A stretch of 64,000 bases of DNA, taken from the NCBI RefSeq assembly GCF_004366355.1, contig NZ_SODV01000002.1, positions 1,032,768-1,096,767 of the forward strand, given 5' to 3'. Below the pieces are notes generated by a model that was not told the DNA's origin, searched no databases, and saw nothing but the letters and a program-made list of their open reading frames with translations. This document shows positions 27,264 through 35,639 of the stretch, piece after piece (the stretch's first letter is position 1; each line of letters begins with the position of its first letter). Origin of the DNA: Dinghuibacter silviterrae. GTDB taxonomy: Bacteria > Bacteroidota > Bacteroidia > Chitinophagales > Chitinophagaceae. The position numbers were made by a program, and so were the translations under genes.

Positions 27264-27626
27264 ATGCAAAAACTTGCCAAACGGGAAGAACAGATCATGC
27301 AGGTCCTTTGGCGTCTGGAAAAGGCGTACGTCAAGGATATCATTGCCGGTCTGCCCGACCCAAAACCCCACTACAATTCGGTGGCGACCATGGTAAAAAT
27401 CCTGGAGGAAAAAGGGTTTGTGGACCACGAAGCCTTTGGGAATACATTCCGTTATTTCCCTGTCGTTTCCAAAGAAACCTACCAGAGACACACCCTCGGG
27501 GACATCGTGAAACAATATTTTAATGACTCCTACCCGAGTATGCTCGCTTTTTTCGCCAAGGAAGAAAAAATATCCCAAACGGACCTGGAGGAGATCTTGA
27601 AAATCATACAATCCAAGAAGCCATGA
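27264..27626 (+). CDS. BlaI/MecI/CopY family transcriptional repressor
   Basis: A 120-residue winged-helix repressor. The N-terminal DNA-binding part shows REEQIMQVLWRLEKAYVKDI and then NSVATMVKILEEKGFV; the C-terminal part forms the helical dimer (AKEEKISQTDLEEILKIIQ). Length and sequence match the family. In known systems the repressor is cleaved when the M56 sensor is activated. It is preceded by two palindromes at 27204-27237 and overlaps the M56 gene by ATGA, so the pair is co-translated and autoregulated. Confidence 0.96.
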   Translation: MQKLAKREEQIMQVLWRLEKAYVKDIIAGLPDPKPHYNSVATMVKILEEKGFVDHEAFGNTFRYFPVVSKETYQRHTLGDIVKQYFNDSYPSMLAFFAKEEKISQTDLEEILKIIQSKKP

Positions 27627-30508
27627 TACCCTATATCATGTACGTTGCGATGGTCACGGCGGTTTACTTCCTCTTCTATCGCCTGCTGCTCCACAAAGAG
27701 ACCTTTTTCCGGTTGAACCGGTGGTTTTTCCTGGGGGGGCTTGCTTGCTCCTTTGTGTTGCCGCTGCTTCCCGTGCCCAGGGCATGGTCGCTGCGCGAGC
27801 GAATGGAGGAGGTCTTGCCCGCGACGACATCCGCCCAGGGCGCTGCTGCGACACCTGCCCGGGACGCTGCCGCGACATCCGTCCCCAGCACCGTTGCGCC
27901 CGGCACGGCGGCCCCCGACCCGGAGACGTTCGGCCCCTTCACCGCCGCTGCGATCCGCCCGGAGACCAAGGCTCCCGTTCAAAAAGCGACGACGGAAGCG
28001 ATGCGTACCCCCGCCAATGCGATGCGCACGAATGGCCCCGCGTATGAAAACGCACGCGCCGCGATAATAACCGCGAACACCGCGCCTACTGTGAGTACTG
28101 CGCCTACTGCGAACACCGTGCCTACCGCGAGCACCGCGCCTACCGCAAATTATGCGAGCAACGCGCCCTCCGCGACATATGCGAGCACCGCGCCCGCCGC
28201 AACGCCCCGTGCGCATGCCACCGCGCCCGTCGAATCGACGCTCACGGGCCCCCACACACCCGATCGCCCGGCCCCCGTGGCCACCACGGAGACACCCGGG
28301 ATCTGGGACGGGATCACCCTGTCGCTGGTGCTGACCATCCTTTATTACGGCTACTTCTGCGGGGTCCTGATCTTTGCGTTCAACCTGTTGCTCCAGTTCG
28401 TCGTGGTCTGGTACCAGGTGAAGCAGGGGAAGGTGATCCGGGACGGGGCTTTCCGGATCGTGGAGACGAAGGGGGATAAGGCGCCCTGCTCTTTTGGACG
28501 CATTATCTTTATCAATCCCTCGTTGTATGACGAGGAGACCTATCAGCAGATCCTGACCCACGAAAAGGTGCACGCCCGGGGGCGGCACAGCGTGGACATC
28601 CTGCTGGCGGAGCTGGGGATCGTCCTGCAGTGGTTTAATCCTTTTGCCTGGTGGTACAGGCGGGCGTTGGAGGATAACCTCGAATTTCTTACCGACGCGG
28701 CGATGATCAACAATCCCCGGATCAATCCCTCGAACTATCAATTGAGCCTGCTGAAGGTGTCGGTCCCGCACCTGCCCCTGAGCATCACTTCGAACTATAA
28801 CCAATCACTGCTCAAAAAACGAATTCTAATGATGCATTCCAAACAATCCTCGGCCGGTACGACCTGGAAGTATCTTTTCCTGGTCCCTTTGCTGGCCGTT
28901 ATGGTCTGCGTATTTAACCATACGCTGGCGGTTACCGCCCAACAGGTCCAAAAGGCCCAACAGGCCCAACAAGTCCGGGTCAGGAAAGTGATCGAGAACA
29001 AAATAGATACCAACAGCAATCCACGTACGATCACGGAACGGGATGGAGAGAGCGAACCCCAGGTATACGCGGTAGTTCCGAACCCGGTTGTCGTTGCCAA
29101 TCCGGACCCCTTAGATGTAAGTGTTGCGGTCCCGGTCCCGAACCCGATGCCCATGGTCAACGTACACCCGGTGGTCACCCCCGTCATCGATGTCAACCCG
29201 ATGCCCGATGTGGATATAAGGGTCGATGGCGACCATCGCAGCGGCACCTGGATGGCCACCATCGATGGAGATACGGTAGAAATGACGATGCGGAGCGGGG
29301 ACGCGAACGACAATTGGACGAATACCGAGTGGTTTTTGAAGTCGGAATTCTCGGCCCTGCCTACGACGAAAAGTGAGTTTACGATCACCCGGGAAGCGGG
29401 GACGCTTGTGTTGAACGGGTTGTTTGACGGGAACGAGGGCTATGGTCACTTTACGTTTAAAGAGAATAGTGATTTTGAAGTCTTTCTAAAAAGCCATGGG
29501 CTTGCCGATGTATCGGACGACCAGATGTTTCGTGTCTTCCGGGCGAATGTGACCCGGAAGGCGGTGGAGGACCTGGCGCAGGCGGGCTATAAACAGCTTT
29601 CCATCCACGATCTGTGCTCGTTGTGCGCGATGAAGGTCGATGCGGCCTATATCGACTCCTGGAGACAACTGGGGTATCCGCACCTGGATCCGCATGAGCT
29701 GGTATCGCTGAAGGCGCTCCACGTGGACGGCAACTTTGTAAAAGAATGGCAGGCCGCCGGGTTTAAAGACCTGGAACCGCGTGAGCTGACGACCGCCAAA
29801 GCCATGGGCATCACCCCGGCGTATGCGCAGACATGGGCGCAACTGGGGTATAAAGACCTGGCGATGCATGAGCTGGCCGGTCTGAAATCCATGAACGTCG
29901 ACGCCGGTTATTTAAAAGAACTGCAGGACGCGGGGTTAAAGGACCTGGGTCCTCACGAACTGATGGCCGCCAAGTCGATGGACATCGACGCTGCGTATGT
30001 CAAGTCCTGGTCGGATGCAGGATATAAAGACTTGTCGATCCATGACCTGGTGGGTCTGAAGTCGCAGAAGGTAGACGCCAGTTACATACAGGAGTTAAAG
30101 GCAGCCGGGCTGACAGACCTGGAACCGCACCAACTCATCGCCGCCAAATCGATGGATATCACCCCAGATTATGTCCGGTCCTGGAAAGAACTGGGTTACA
30201 CCGACCTGCCCATTCATGAGCTGGTGGCATTGAAATCGATGGGCGTGGAACGTACATATATCAAAGAGCTCCAGGACGCAGGGTATGCCCACCTGGAACC
30301 GCACGAACTAATTTCTTTCAAATCACAAGGCATCACGCCTGGATTTGTAAAAGAATATGCGGCGCTCGGATTTAAAGATATTCCGCCGCACACGCTGGTC
30401 GCCCTGAAATCGATGGAAATTACGCCGGAGTACATTACTTCCATGAAAAACAAAGGTTTTGTCTCTAACGATTTGCAGGAATACATTAAGCTGAAGACGT
30501 TTAAGTAG
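27623..30508 (+). CDS. M56 family (BlaR1-like) membrane metallopeptidase with 29-residue repeats
   Basis: A 961-residue sensor/protease. Order: N-terminal membrane segments (about 1-55); an Ala/Thr/Pro low-complexity insert (about 65-225); a hydrophobic pair near 232-265; an M56 catalytic domain with H313-E-K-V-H317; another membrane segment (YLFLVPLLAVMVCVF); a proline- and valine-rich linker; then ten 29-residue repeats from about residue 655 (pattern GYKDLxxHELxxLKSMxVDxxY) to the end. BlaR1 proteins sense envelope stress and inactivate BlaI. Here a penicillin-binding sensor is absent, so the repeat domain may be the ligand or partner surface. It follows blaI with a 4-base overlap and ends at a strong terminator. 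Confidence 0.9.
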   Translation: MIPYIMYVAMVTAVYFLFYRLLLHKETFFRLNRWFFLGGLACSFVLPLLPVPRAWSLRERMEEVLPATTSAQGAAATPARDAAATSVPSTVAPGTAAPDPETFGPFTAAAIRPETKAPVQKATTEAMRTPANAMRTNGPAYENARAAIITANTAPTVSTAPTANTVPTASTAPTANYASNAPSATYASTAPAATPRAHATAPVESTLTGPHTPDRPAPVATTETPGIWDGITLSLVLTILYYGYFCGVLIFAFNLLLQFVVVWYQVKQGKVIRDGAFRIVETKGDKAPCSFGRIIFINPSLYDEETYQQILTHEKVHARGRHSVDILLAELGIVLQWFNPFAWWYRRALEDNLEFLTDAAMINNPRINPSNYQLSLLKVSVPHLPLSITSNYNQSLLKKRILMMHSKQSSAGTTWKYLFLVPLLAVMVCVFNHTLAVTAQQVQKAQQAQQVRVRKVIENKIDTNSNPRTITERDGESEPQVYAVVPNPVVVANPDPLDVSVAVPVPNPMPMVNVHPVVTPVIDVNPMPDVDIRVDGDHRSGTWMATIDGDTVEMTMRSGDANDNWTNTEWFLKSEFSALPTTKSEFTITREAGTLVLNGLFDGNEGYGHFTFKENSDFEVFLKSHGLADVSDDQMFRVFRANVTRKAVEDLAQAGYKQLSIHDLCSLCAMKVDAAYIDSWRQLGYPHLDPHELVSLKALHVDGNFVKEWQAAGFKDLEPRELTTAKAMGITPAYAQTWAQLGYKDLAMHELAGLKSMNVDAGYLKELQDAGLKDLGPHELMAAKSMDIDAAYVKSWSDAGYKDLSIHDLVGLKSQKVDASYIQELKAAGLTDLEPHQLIAAKSMDITPDYVRSWKELGYTDLPIHELVALKSMGVERTYIKELQDAGYAHLEPHELISFKSQGITPGFVKEYAALGFKDIPPHTLVALKSMEITPEYITSMKNKGFVSNDLQEYIKLKTFK
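29585..30505 (+). repeat. Ten 87-bp coding repeats in the M56 gene
   Basis: Starting at 29585, ten in-frame units of exactly 87 bp encode GxxxLxxHELxxLKSMxxxxxYxxxxxxx, then a degenerate eleventh. Units alternate between an IHDL/VDASY type and a PHEL/ITPDY type, so the older duplication unit was probably 174 bp. Confidence 0.85.
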
Positions 30509-30529
30509 TATTCCGCCTCATGTCAAGCC

Positions 30530-30565
30530 GGGGGACCGTCCATCAGCAGGGCGGTCCCCTTTTTT
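30530..30565 (+). terminator. Intrinsic terminator of the blaI-M56 operon
   Basis: GGGGACCGTCC (30531-30541) pairs with GGGCGGTCCCC (30549-30559), 11 bp including one G-T pair, with a 7-base loop, followed by TTTTTT (30560-30565). It lies 22 bases after the M56 stop. Confidence 0.92.
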
Positions 30566-30575
30566 GTTAATTGTC

Positions 30576-30809
30576 TTGCAAACACGATTTCTTTTATATT
30601 AACTTTGTGAAGTAATTCCAACATTACAATGGAAACGGACAAACGCCATAAGGCAATCCTTCTGTCAGTTACTTCTCTTGGTCTGAGAATCTTCAACAAC
30701 TTTCCTCCCAACAATTGACTAACAAAACGAGTGCACGCAAGGCGCTGTAAAAGGCCGCCCGCAGTCGTGTGCATATACCTGACGGCGCCCCACCAGGAGG
30801 GCGCAAGCA
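30576..30809 (+). promoter_or_regulatory. Flotillin promoter and about 200-nt leader with an RBS hairpin
   Basis: TAACTTTG at 30600-30607 matches the -7 consensus exactly, with TTG at 30576-30578 as the -33 element 21 bases upstream. The predicted start near 30613 leaves a leader of about 200 nt. A 29-codon open frame (30629-30718) lies in it without a clear Shine-Dalgarno sequence. Just before the gene, GCGCCC (30785-30790) can pair with GGGCGC (30799-30804), and the Shine-Dalgarno sequence AGGAGG (30795-30800) sits in the loop and stem. This could restrict ribosome access; that role is inference. Confidence 0.6.
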
Positions 30810-32741
30810 ATGTTTTTTTTACATACCCAAACCATAATGTCTATGACACAAACTGAAACCCTCAGGTGGATCCTGTTGATTGGTATTCCCCTGCTTTGTT
30901 TGATCTTTTACAAAGTCATTCTGCGCGTATTCTTTGGCGTGATCATCGTGCCGGAGAACAGGATCGGTATCGTGACCAAAAAATTTAAACTCTCGGGTGG
31001 CCAGGAACTACCGGTGGGCCGTATCGTCGCTACGGCCGGTGAAGCCGGTTTCCAGGCAAAAACGCTGGCGCCCGGGGTGTATTTTGCTAAATGGCCCTGG
31101 CAATATACGGTGACCTTTGAACCTTTTACGGTGATCCCCACGGGGAAGATCGGGCTGGTGCTGGCCAAGGACGGGAAGGAACTTCTCCCCGGGGACATCC
31201 TCGCCCGGCGTGTGGAGTGCGACTCGTTCCAGGACGCCGAGGCCTTTCTCAAAAACGGGGGCCAGAAAGGACGGCAAACGGCCATCATGACACCGGGTTC
31301 TTACCGTGTCAATACCCTTCTTTTTGACATCGAGGTGACGGACATGATCCATGTCCCGGAAAGCGGGGTGGGGATCGTCACCACCCAGGAAGGGAAGGTG
31401 CTGGACCCGGGCCAGATTGCGGGCCGCACGATCCAGGGACACAACAACTTCCAGGACGTGGACACCTTCCTGAACCAAGGCGGTCATAAGGGGCTGCAGG
31501 AACAGGTGATCCTGGCGGGTTCCTACTTCCTAAACCCCTGGTTTGCGAGCGTGGAAGTGGTCCGGATGACCGAAATCCCCATCGGCTACGTCGGTGTAGT
31601 GATCTCCTTCGTGGGGAATGACGGGGAAGACCTGAGCGGGGCCTCTTTTAAACACGGGAACATTGTGGCCCGCGGGAACAAAGGGGTTTGGGCCGAACCC
31701 CTTGGACCGGGTAAGTACCCGATCAACCCGTATATCATGAAGGTGGAACTGGTGCCTACGACCAACCTCGTCCTGAACTGGGCGAATACCCGGTCGGAGG
31801 CGCACCAACTGGACAAAAACCTGAGCACGATCACGGTCCGTTCGAAGGATGGTTTCTCCTTTAACCTGGACGTGTCGCAGATCATCCATATCCCCACGAC
31901 CGAGGCGCCGAAGGTCATCGGCCGTTTCGGGAACATGAGCAACCTTGTCACCCAAGTACTGGAGCCGACCATCGGGAACTATTTCCGTAACTCGGCCCAG
32001 GACGCGGACGTGATCGACTTCCTGAAAAGCCGTAAGGAACGGCAGGAGCAGGCCAAGATGCACATCGGGGTCGTCCTGGACCAGTACAACGTCAACGGGG
32101 TGGATACCCTGATCGGGGACATCGTACCCCCCGAAAGCCTGATGAAGACCCTCACCGACCGTAAGATCGCGGAGGAACAAAAGGTGACTTATGAAACGCA
32201 AATGAAGGCCCAGGAGACCCGTCAGGCCCTGGAAAAGGAAACCGCCATCGCCGAGATCCAAAAGGACGTCGTCAAAGCGGACCAGGGTGTGTGGATCGCC
32301 GAAAGGATCGCCGACGCTTCCGTGAAAAAAGCCACGGGTGACGCCAGCAGCGTCCGGCTCCAGGCCAACGCCGAAGCCGACCGGGTGAAACTCCTGGCCA
32401 GCGGTGAGGCGGAAAAGGTACGCGTCCTGGCCAAGGCCGAAGCCGAAAAGACCGAGCTCATGGCCAAGGCGGATGCCGAAAGGATCGCGGTCACGGGTAA
32501 CGCCGAAGCCGAAAAGATCCTGGCGATCGGTAAGTCGAGCGCCGAGTCGTACAAACTGGCCGTGGAAGCCATGGGCGGGGACAACTTCACCCAGCTCAAG
32601 GTCATGGAAGCCATCGGATCCGAACACATCCGGATCATGCCCGACGTCCTCATCGCCGGTGCGGACAACGGCAGCGGACCCGTCAACGGGCTTCTGGGGC
32701 TCAAGCTCCTGGAAGAGCTGGGCAAGAAGAAGCCGGCATAA
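30810..32741 (+). CDS. Flotillin-like SPFH domain protein
   Basis: A 643-residue membrane-anchored scaffold of the SPFH/flotillin type, thought to organise membrane domains. An N-terminal anchor (LRWILLIGIPLLCLIFYKVI) is followed by repeated SPFH-like blocks (two related segments with FQDAEAFLKNGGQKG and FQDVDTFLNQGGHKG). The C-terminal coiled coil is rich in AEAEK/ADAERI repeats (about 480-590), and the tail is typical of flotillins (NGLLGLKLLEELGK). The ATG at 30810 has AGGAGG nine bases upstream; further ATGs follow at 30837 and 30843. It has its own promoter and a hairpin after the stop. No NfeD partner is adjacent. Confidence 0.9.
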   Translation: MFFLHTQTIMSMTQTETLRWILLIGIPLLCLIFYKVILRVFFGVIIVPENRIGIVTKKFKLSGGQELPVGRIVATAGEAGFQAKTLAPGVYFAKWPWQYTVTFEPFTVIPTGKIGLVLAKDGKELLPGDILARRVECDSFQDAEAFLKNGGQKGRQTAIMTPGSYRVNTLLFDIEVTDMIHVPESGVGIVTTQEGKVLDPGQIAGRTIQGHNNFQDVDTFLNQGGHKGLQEQVILAGSYFLNPWFASVEVVRMTEIPIGYVGVVISFVGNDGEDLSGASFKHGNIVARGNKGVWAEPLGPGKYPINPYIMKVELVPTTNLVLNWANTRSEAHQLDKNLSTITVRSKDGFSFNLDVSQIIHIPTTEAPKVIGRFGNMSNLVTQVLEPTIGNYFRNSAQDADVIDFLKSRKERQEQAKMHIGVVLDQYNVNGVDTLIGDIVPPESLMKTLTDRKIAEEQKVTYETQMKAQETRQALEKETAIAEIQKDVVKADQGVWIAERIADASVKKATGDASSVRLQANAEADRVKLLASGEAEKVRVLAKAEAEKTELMAKADAERIAVTGNAEAEKILAIGKSSAESYKLAVEAMGGDNFTQLKVMEAIGSEHIRIMPDVLIAGADNGSGPVNGLLGLKLLEELGKKKPA

Positions 32742-32762
32742 GCGCCGAAGTGTTAAATTGCA

Positions 32763-32794
32763 GTGGCCCCGGGGCAAAAGCCGGGGCCACTTTT
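32763..32794 (+). terminator. Hairpin after the flotillin gene
   Basis: A perfect 10-bp stem, GTGGCCCCGG (32763-32772) with CCGGGGCCAC (32781-32790), has an 8-base loop and is followed by TTTT. It lies between the flotillin stop and the PIG-L start and overlaps an in-frame GTG that would otherwise look like a start for PIG-L. The T-run is short, so termination may be partial. Confidence 0.7.
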
Positions 32795-32795
32795 C

Positions 32796-35294
32796 ATGAT
32801 GATCCTCAGACGACTCCTGCCGACTATAGCAGCCATCAGTGTAATCACCTCCACCTCTGCCCAGGCCCCCCGCTCCTACAGCAGTGCTGACATCCTCCAG
32901 TTGATGCAGCAACTCAAAGTGGTGGGCTCCGTCCTGTATATAGCGGCGCACCCGGATGACGAAAACACCCGGTTGCTGGCCTACCTGGCACGGGAAAGAA
33001 AGGTCCGCACGGCGTACATGAGCCTGACCCGGGGGGACGGTGGGCAAAACCTGCTGGGGGATGAACAAGGGATCGAACTGGGGCTGATCCGCACCCAGGA
33101 ACTCCTGGCGGCGCGCCGCATCGATGGAGCGGAACAATTTTTCTCCAGGGCTTATGACTTCGGATTTTGCAAATCGGCCCAGGAGGCGCTAAAGATCTGG
33201 GGGGAGGACTCCATCCTGGCAGACGTCGTCTGGGTGATCCGCAAATTCCAGCCGGACGTGATCATCACCCGTTTCCCGGAAGACCGGAGGGCGGGACACG
33301 GACACCACGCGGCTTCGGCCATCCTGGCCCGGGAAGCCTTTACGGCAGCCGCGGATCCGAACCGTTTTCCCGAGCAATTTGCCCTGGGGGTAAAACCCTG
33401 GCAGGCCAAACGCATCCTTTGGAATACCTTCAATTTCGGGGGGAACAACACGACGTCGGAAGACCAGTTCAAAATCGACGTGGGCACCTACAATGCACTC
33501 CTGGGGAAAAGCTATGGCGAGATCGCCGCGGAAAGCCGCAGCCAGCATAAAAGCCAGGGCTTCGGCGTGGCCGCTTCCCGCGGCCGGTCCTTCGAATACT
33601 TCCAAACCGTAGGCGGGGACGCACCGAAAAACGACCTCCTGGACGGTGTAACTGCCGACTGGAGCAGGCTGGGGGCACCGGAGATCAATGCCGCCATCGA
33701 TTCAGTTATTAACAGCTTTGACCCTTTACATCCTTCCGCCAGCATGCCCGCCCTGGAGCGGTTGACCGGCCGGGTGGCGGAATTGCACACCGGCATCTGG
33801 TGGAATTATAAGTTGGACCAATTGCATCTTTTGGAAAACGCGTGCAGCGGCCTTTGGACGGAAGCCTTTGTGACCCGGCCCTACCTGGTGCGGGGAGAAA
33901 CGGCCCCCGTGACCGTATCGATGGTCAACCGCGGACCGGAACCCATCACGGTCACGCATATCATGGTGGGGACAATAGACACGGCGATCACGGCTACCCT
34001 GTCCCCGAACATCCCCGTGTCGTTTACCATCCCCTTCCATGTCTGGGAGGGGGAACCCCTGTCCCAGCCGTACTGGCTGAGGCGGGAGAAGACGGAGGGG
34101 CGTTTTTCCGTGGAAGATCAGCACGACATCGGGAAGCCGCAAAACGATCCACCCCTGTCTGCCTTTATATGGGTAGCACAGGGCGGCGATGACCGGCGGG
34201 TGGCCCTGCCCGTTATGTACAGGCACACCGACCCGGTACGGGGCGAGCTCTACCAGCCGCTGGAAATCGTACCCGCGCTCCTGGTTTATTTCACACCAGG
34301 CACGATCCTGAGCAACCTGCAGCCCGTTTTCCGCCCGACGTTAAAACTGACGGTCGTGCCCACGACCGACATACACGGGGCGAGCATGACCGTTCGACTC
34401 GCCAAACCAGGCCAGGTCATGGAGATCGACAAAGGGACGGTGGACCTGGAACGGGATAAGTCGTACCAGTACGAGATCCCCTATAATGAAAAATTTATCG
34501 ACAGGGACAGTGTCTTCGACGTCAGTGTCCAACTAAAGGAAGGTGACCACGTGGCTGGTTACAGCGCGGGACTCAAGGAGATCGACTATCCTCATATTCC
34601 TTTTATCCACTACTTCCACGGCACCTCCACCAAGGTGATTGGGGAGCGCGTGAATGTCAAGGGCAAGCACATCGGCTACATCGTTGGTGCAGGGGACAAG
34701 ATGCCCGGCTGTCTGGAGGAGATGGGGTACGACGTCACCATCCTCCACGAAGCCGACCTCCTGGACGGGGGCCTGGGCCGTTTTGACGCCATCATCACCG
34801 GGGTAAGGGCCTTCAACACCCAACCCTGGCTCCGGAACGTCATGCCGGGGCTGATGGACTACGTCAAGGCCGGGGGCGTCCTCCTGGAACAGTACAACAA
34901 CCTGAACGGACTCGTTACGCCGGCCCTTGGTCCTTATGCTTTCCACGTGGGGGGCGGCCGGGTGACCGATGAGGCGGCCGACGTCTCCTTCCTGGAGCCG
35001 GGTAATGCTGCGTTCCACTATCCCAATGAGATCACCCCCAAAGACTTTGACGGCTGGATCCAGGAAAGAGGGCTTTACTACGTGGACGCCGACGGTCTGG
35101 ACCCGCACTATAAGGCGCTCCTGGGCATGCACGACCCGGGCGAAGCTATCCAGAAGGGATCGCTCATCGTAGGGGCCTATGGAAAGGGCAAGTTCGTCTA
35201 TACCTCCCTGGCCTTCTTCCGGCAACTGCCGGCGGGCGTTCCCGGGGCGTACCGGCTGTTTGCCAACCTGCTCGCACCGCCGCCCGTACAATAA
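32796..35294 (+). CDS. PIG-L family deacetylase, secreted
   Basis: An 832-residue exported protein with a PIG-L (LmbE-like) N-acetylglucosamine deacetylase domain after the signal peptide. The zinc/catalytic motif AAHPDDEN lies near residue 48 and the later His cluster in AGHGHHAAS. The rest is beta-rich, ending in a ThuA/glutamine-amidotransferase-like region (VGAGDKMPGCLEEMGYDV, FDAIITGVRAFNT). The substrate is probably an acetylated amino sugar, but this is not proven for the large Bacteroidota members. Start at ATG 32796 (or 32799); the in-frame GTG at 32763 lies inside a terminator hairpin. No good Shine-Dalgarno sequence is seen. Confidence 0.88.
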   Translation: MMILRRLLPTIAAISVITSTSAQAPRSYSSADILQLMQQLKVVGSVLYIAAHPDDENTRLLAYLARERKVRTAYMSLTRGDGGQNLLGDEQGIELGLIRTQELLAARRIDGAEQFFSRAYDFGFCKSAQEALKIWGEDSILADVVWVIRKFQPDVIITRFPEDRRAGHGHHAASAILAREAFTAAADPNRFPEQFALGVKPWQAKRILWNTFNFGGNNTTSEDQFKIDVGTYNALLGKSYGEIAAESRSQHKSQGFGVAASRGRSFEYFQTVGGDAPKNDLLDGVTADWSRLGAPEINAAIDSVINSFDPLHPSASMPALERLTGRVAELHTGIWWNYKLDQLHLLENACSGLWTEAFVTRPYLVRGETAPVTVSMVNRGPEPITVTHIMVGTIDTAITATLSPNIPVSFTIPFHVWEGEPLSQPYWLRREKTEGRFSVEDQHDIGKPQNDPPLSAFIWVAQGGDDRRVALPVMYRHTDPVRGELYQPLEIVPALLVYFTPGTILSNLQPVFRPTLKLTVVPTTDIHGASMTVRLAKPGQVMEIDKGTVDLERDKSYQYEIPYNEKFIDRDSVFDVSVQLKEGDHVAGYSAGLKEIDYPHIPFIHYFHGTSTKVIGERVNVKGKHIGYIVGAGDKMPGCLEEMGYDVTILHEADLLDGGLGRFDAIITGVRAFNTQPWLRNVMPGLMDYVKAGGVLLEQYNNLNGLVTPALGPYAFHVGGGRVTDEAADVSFLEPGNAAFHYPNEITPKDFDGWIQERGLYYVDADGLDPHYKALLGMHDPGEAIQKGSLIVGAYGKGKFVYTSLAFFRQLPAGVPGAYRLFANLLAPPPVQ

Positions 35295-35319
35295 CCCTTT
35301 CTCCCCGGACAAAGGGGGT

Positions 35320-35327
35320 TATATTTG
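35320..35327 (+). promoter_or_regulatory. Promoter -7 element of the SSS symporter operon
   Basis: TATATTTG matches TAnnTTTG exactly, 20 bases before the ATG of the first small membrane protein. A weak hairpin (CCCTTT/AAAGGG, about 35295-35316) just upstream could end the PIG-L transcript. Confidence 0.6.
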
Positions 35328-35347
35328 CCGATCAATTGCTGTCTAGG

Positions 35348-35521
35348 ATGTCTGAAAGTAGTAACAGAAAAGGCCCGGAATTCGGGCTGGTCGTGGGCGT
35401 CGTCCTGGGAATCGCCCTGGGGATGCTCTGGAAAGAAATGGCCGTGGGGGTCCTCGTTGGCGGCGGCATAGGATTGCTGTTGTTCTCACGAAGCCGGGGA
35501 AGACGTGAAAGAGAAGAATAG
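35348..35521 (+). CDS. Small two-helix membrane protein (57 aa)
   Basis: A 57-residue protein with a charged start (MSESSNRKGPEF), two glycine-rich hydrophobic segments (GLVVGVVLGIALGMLW and MAVGVLVGGGIGLLLF) and a basic tail (SRSRGRREREE). The shape resembles small glycine-zipper membrane proteins. I do not recognise the family. It is the first gene after a clear -7 element and overlaps the next small gene by 17 bases, so it belongs to the SSS symporter transcript. Confidence 0.65.
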   Translation: MSESSNRKGPEFGLVVGVVLGIALGMLWKEMAVGVLVGGGIGLLLFSRSRGRREREE

Positions 35522-35639
35522 TCCCCCCGACGAGCGTGCTCCCTTATTCGGGAACTGGACAGCCTGGTATGGGCTCGTCCTTCTCGTCCTATTCCTCTGT
35601 ATAGGCGCCCTGTATTGGTTCACCAAAGCCTTCGCATGA
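35505..35639 (+). CDS. 44-residue single-pass membrane protein coupled to the SSS symporter
   Basis: A GTG at 35505 opens a 44-codon frame beginning MKEKNSPPDERAPLFGNW. It has one hydrophobic helix (WYGLVLLVLFLCIGALYWF) and ends TKAFA. Its stop TGA overlaps the symporter ATG as ATGA (35636-35639), so translation is coupled. GGGGA lies about 6 bases upstream of the GTG. Small single-helix partners encoded just before SSS transporters are known in bacteria (for example YhdT before PanF, DUF485 before ActP), which makes a subunit role plausible; that role is inferred. Confidence 0.7.
   Translation: MKEKNSPPDERAPLFGNWTAWYGLVLLVLFLCIGALYWFTKAFA

Noticed and set aside
32763-32795. GTG start for the PIG-L protein
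   Set aside because: The GTG is the first arm of a perfect terminator hairpin, and the signal peptide begins at the ATG at 32796.
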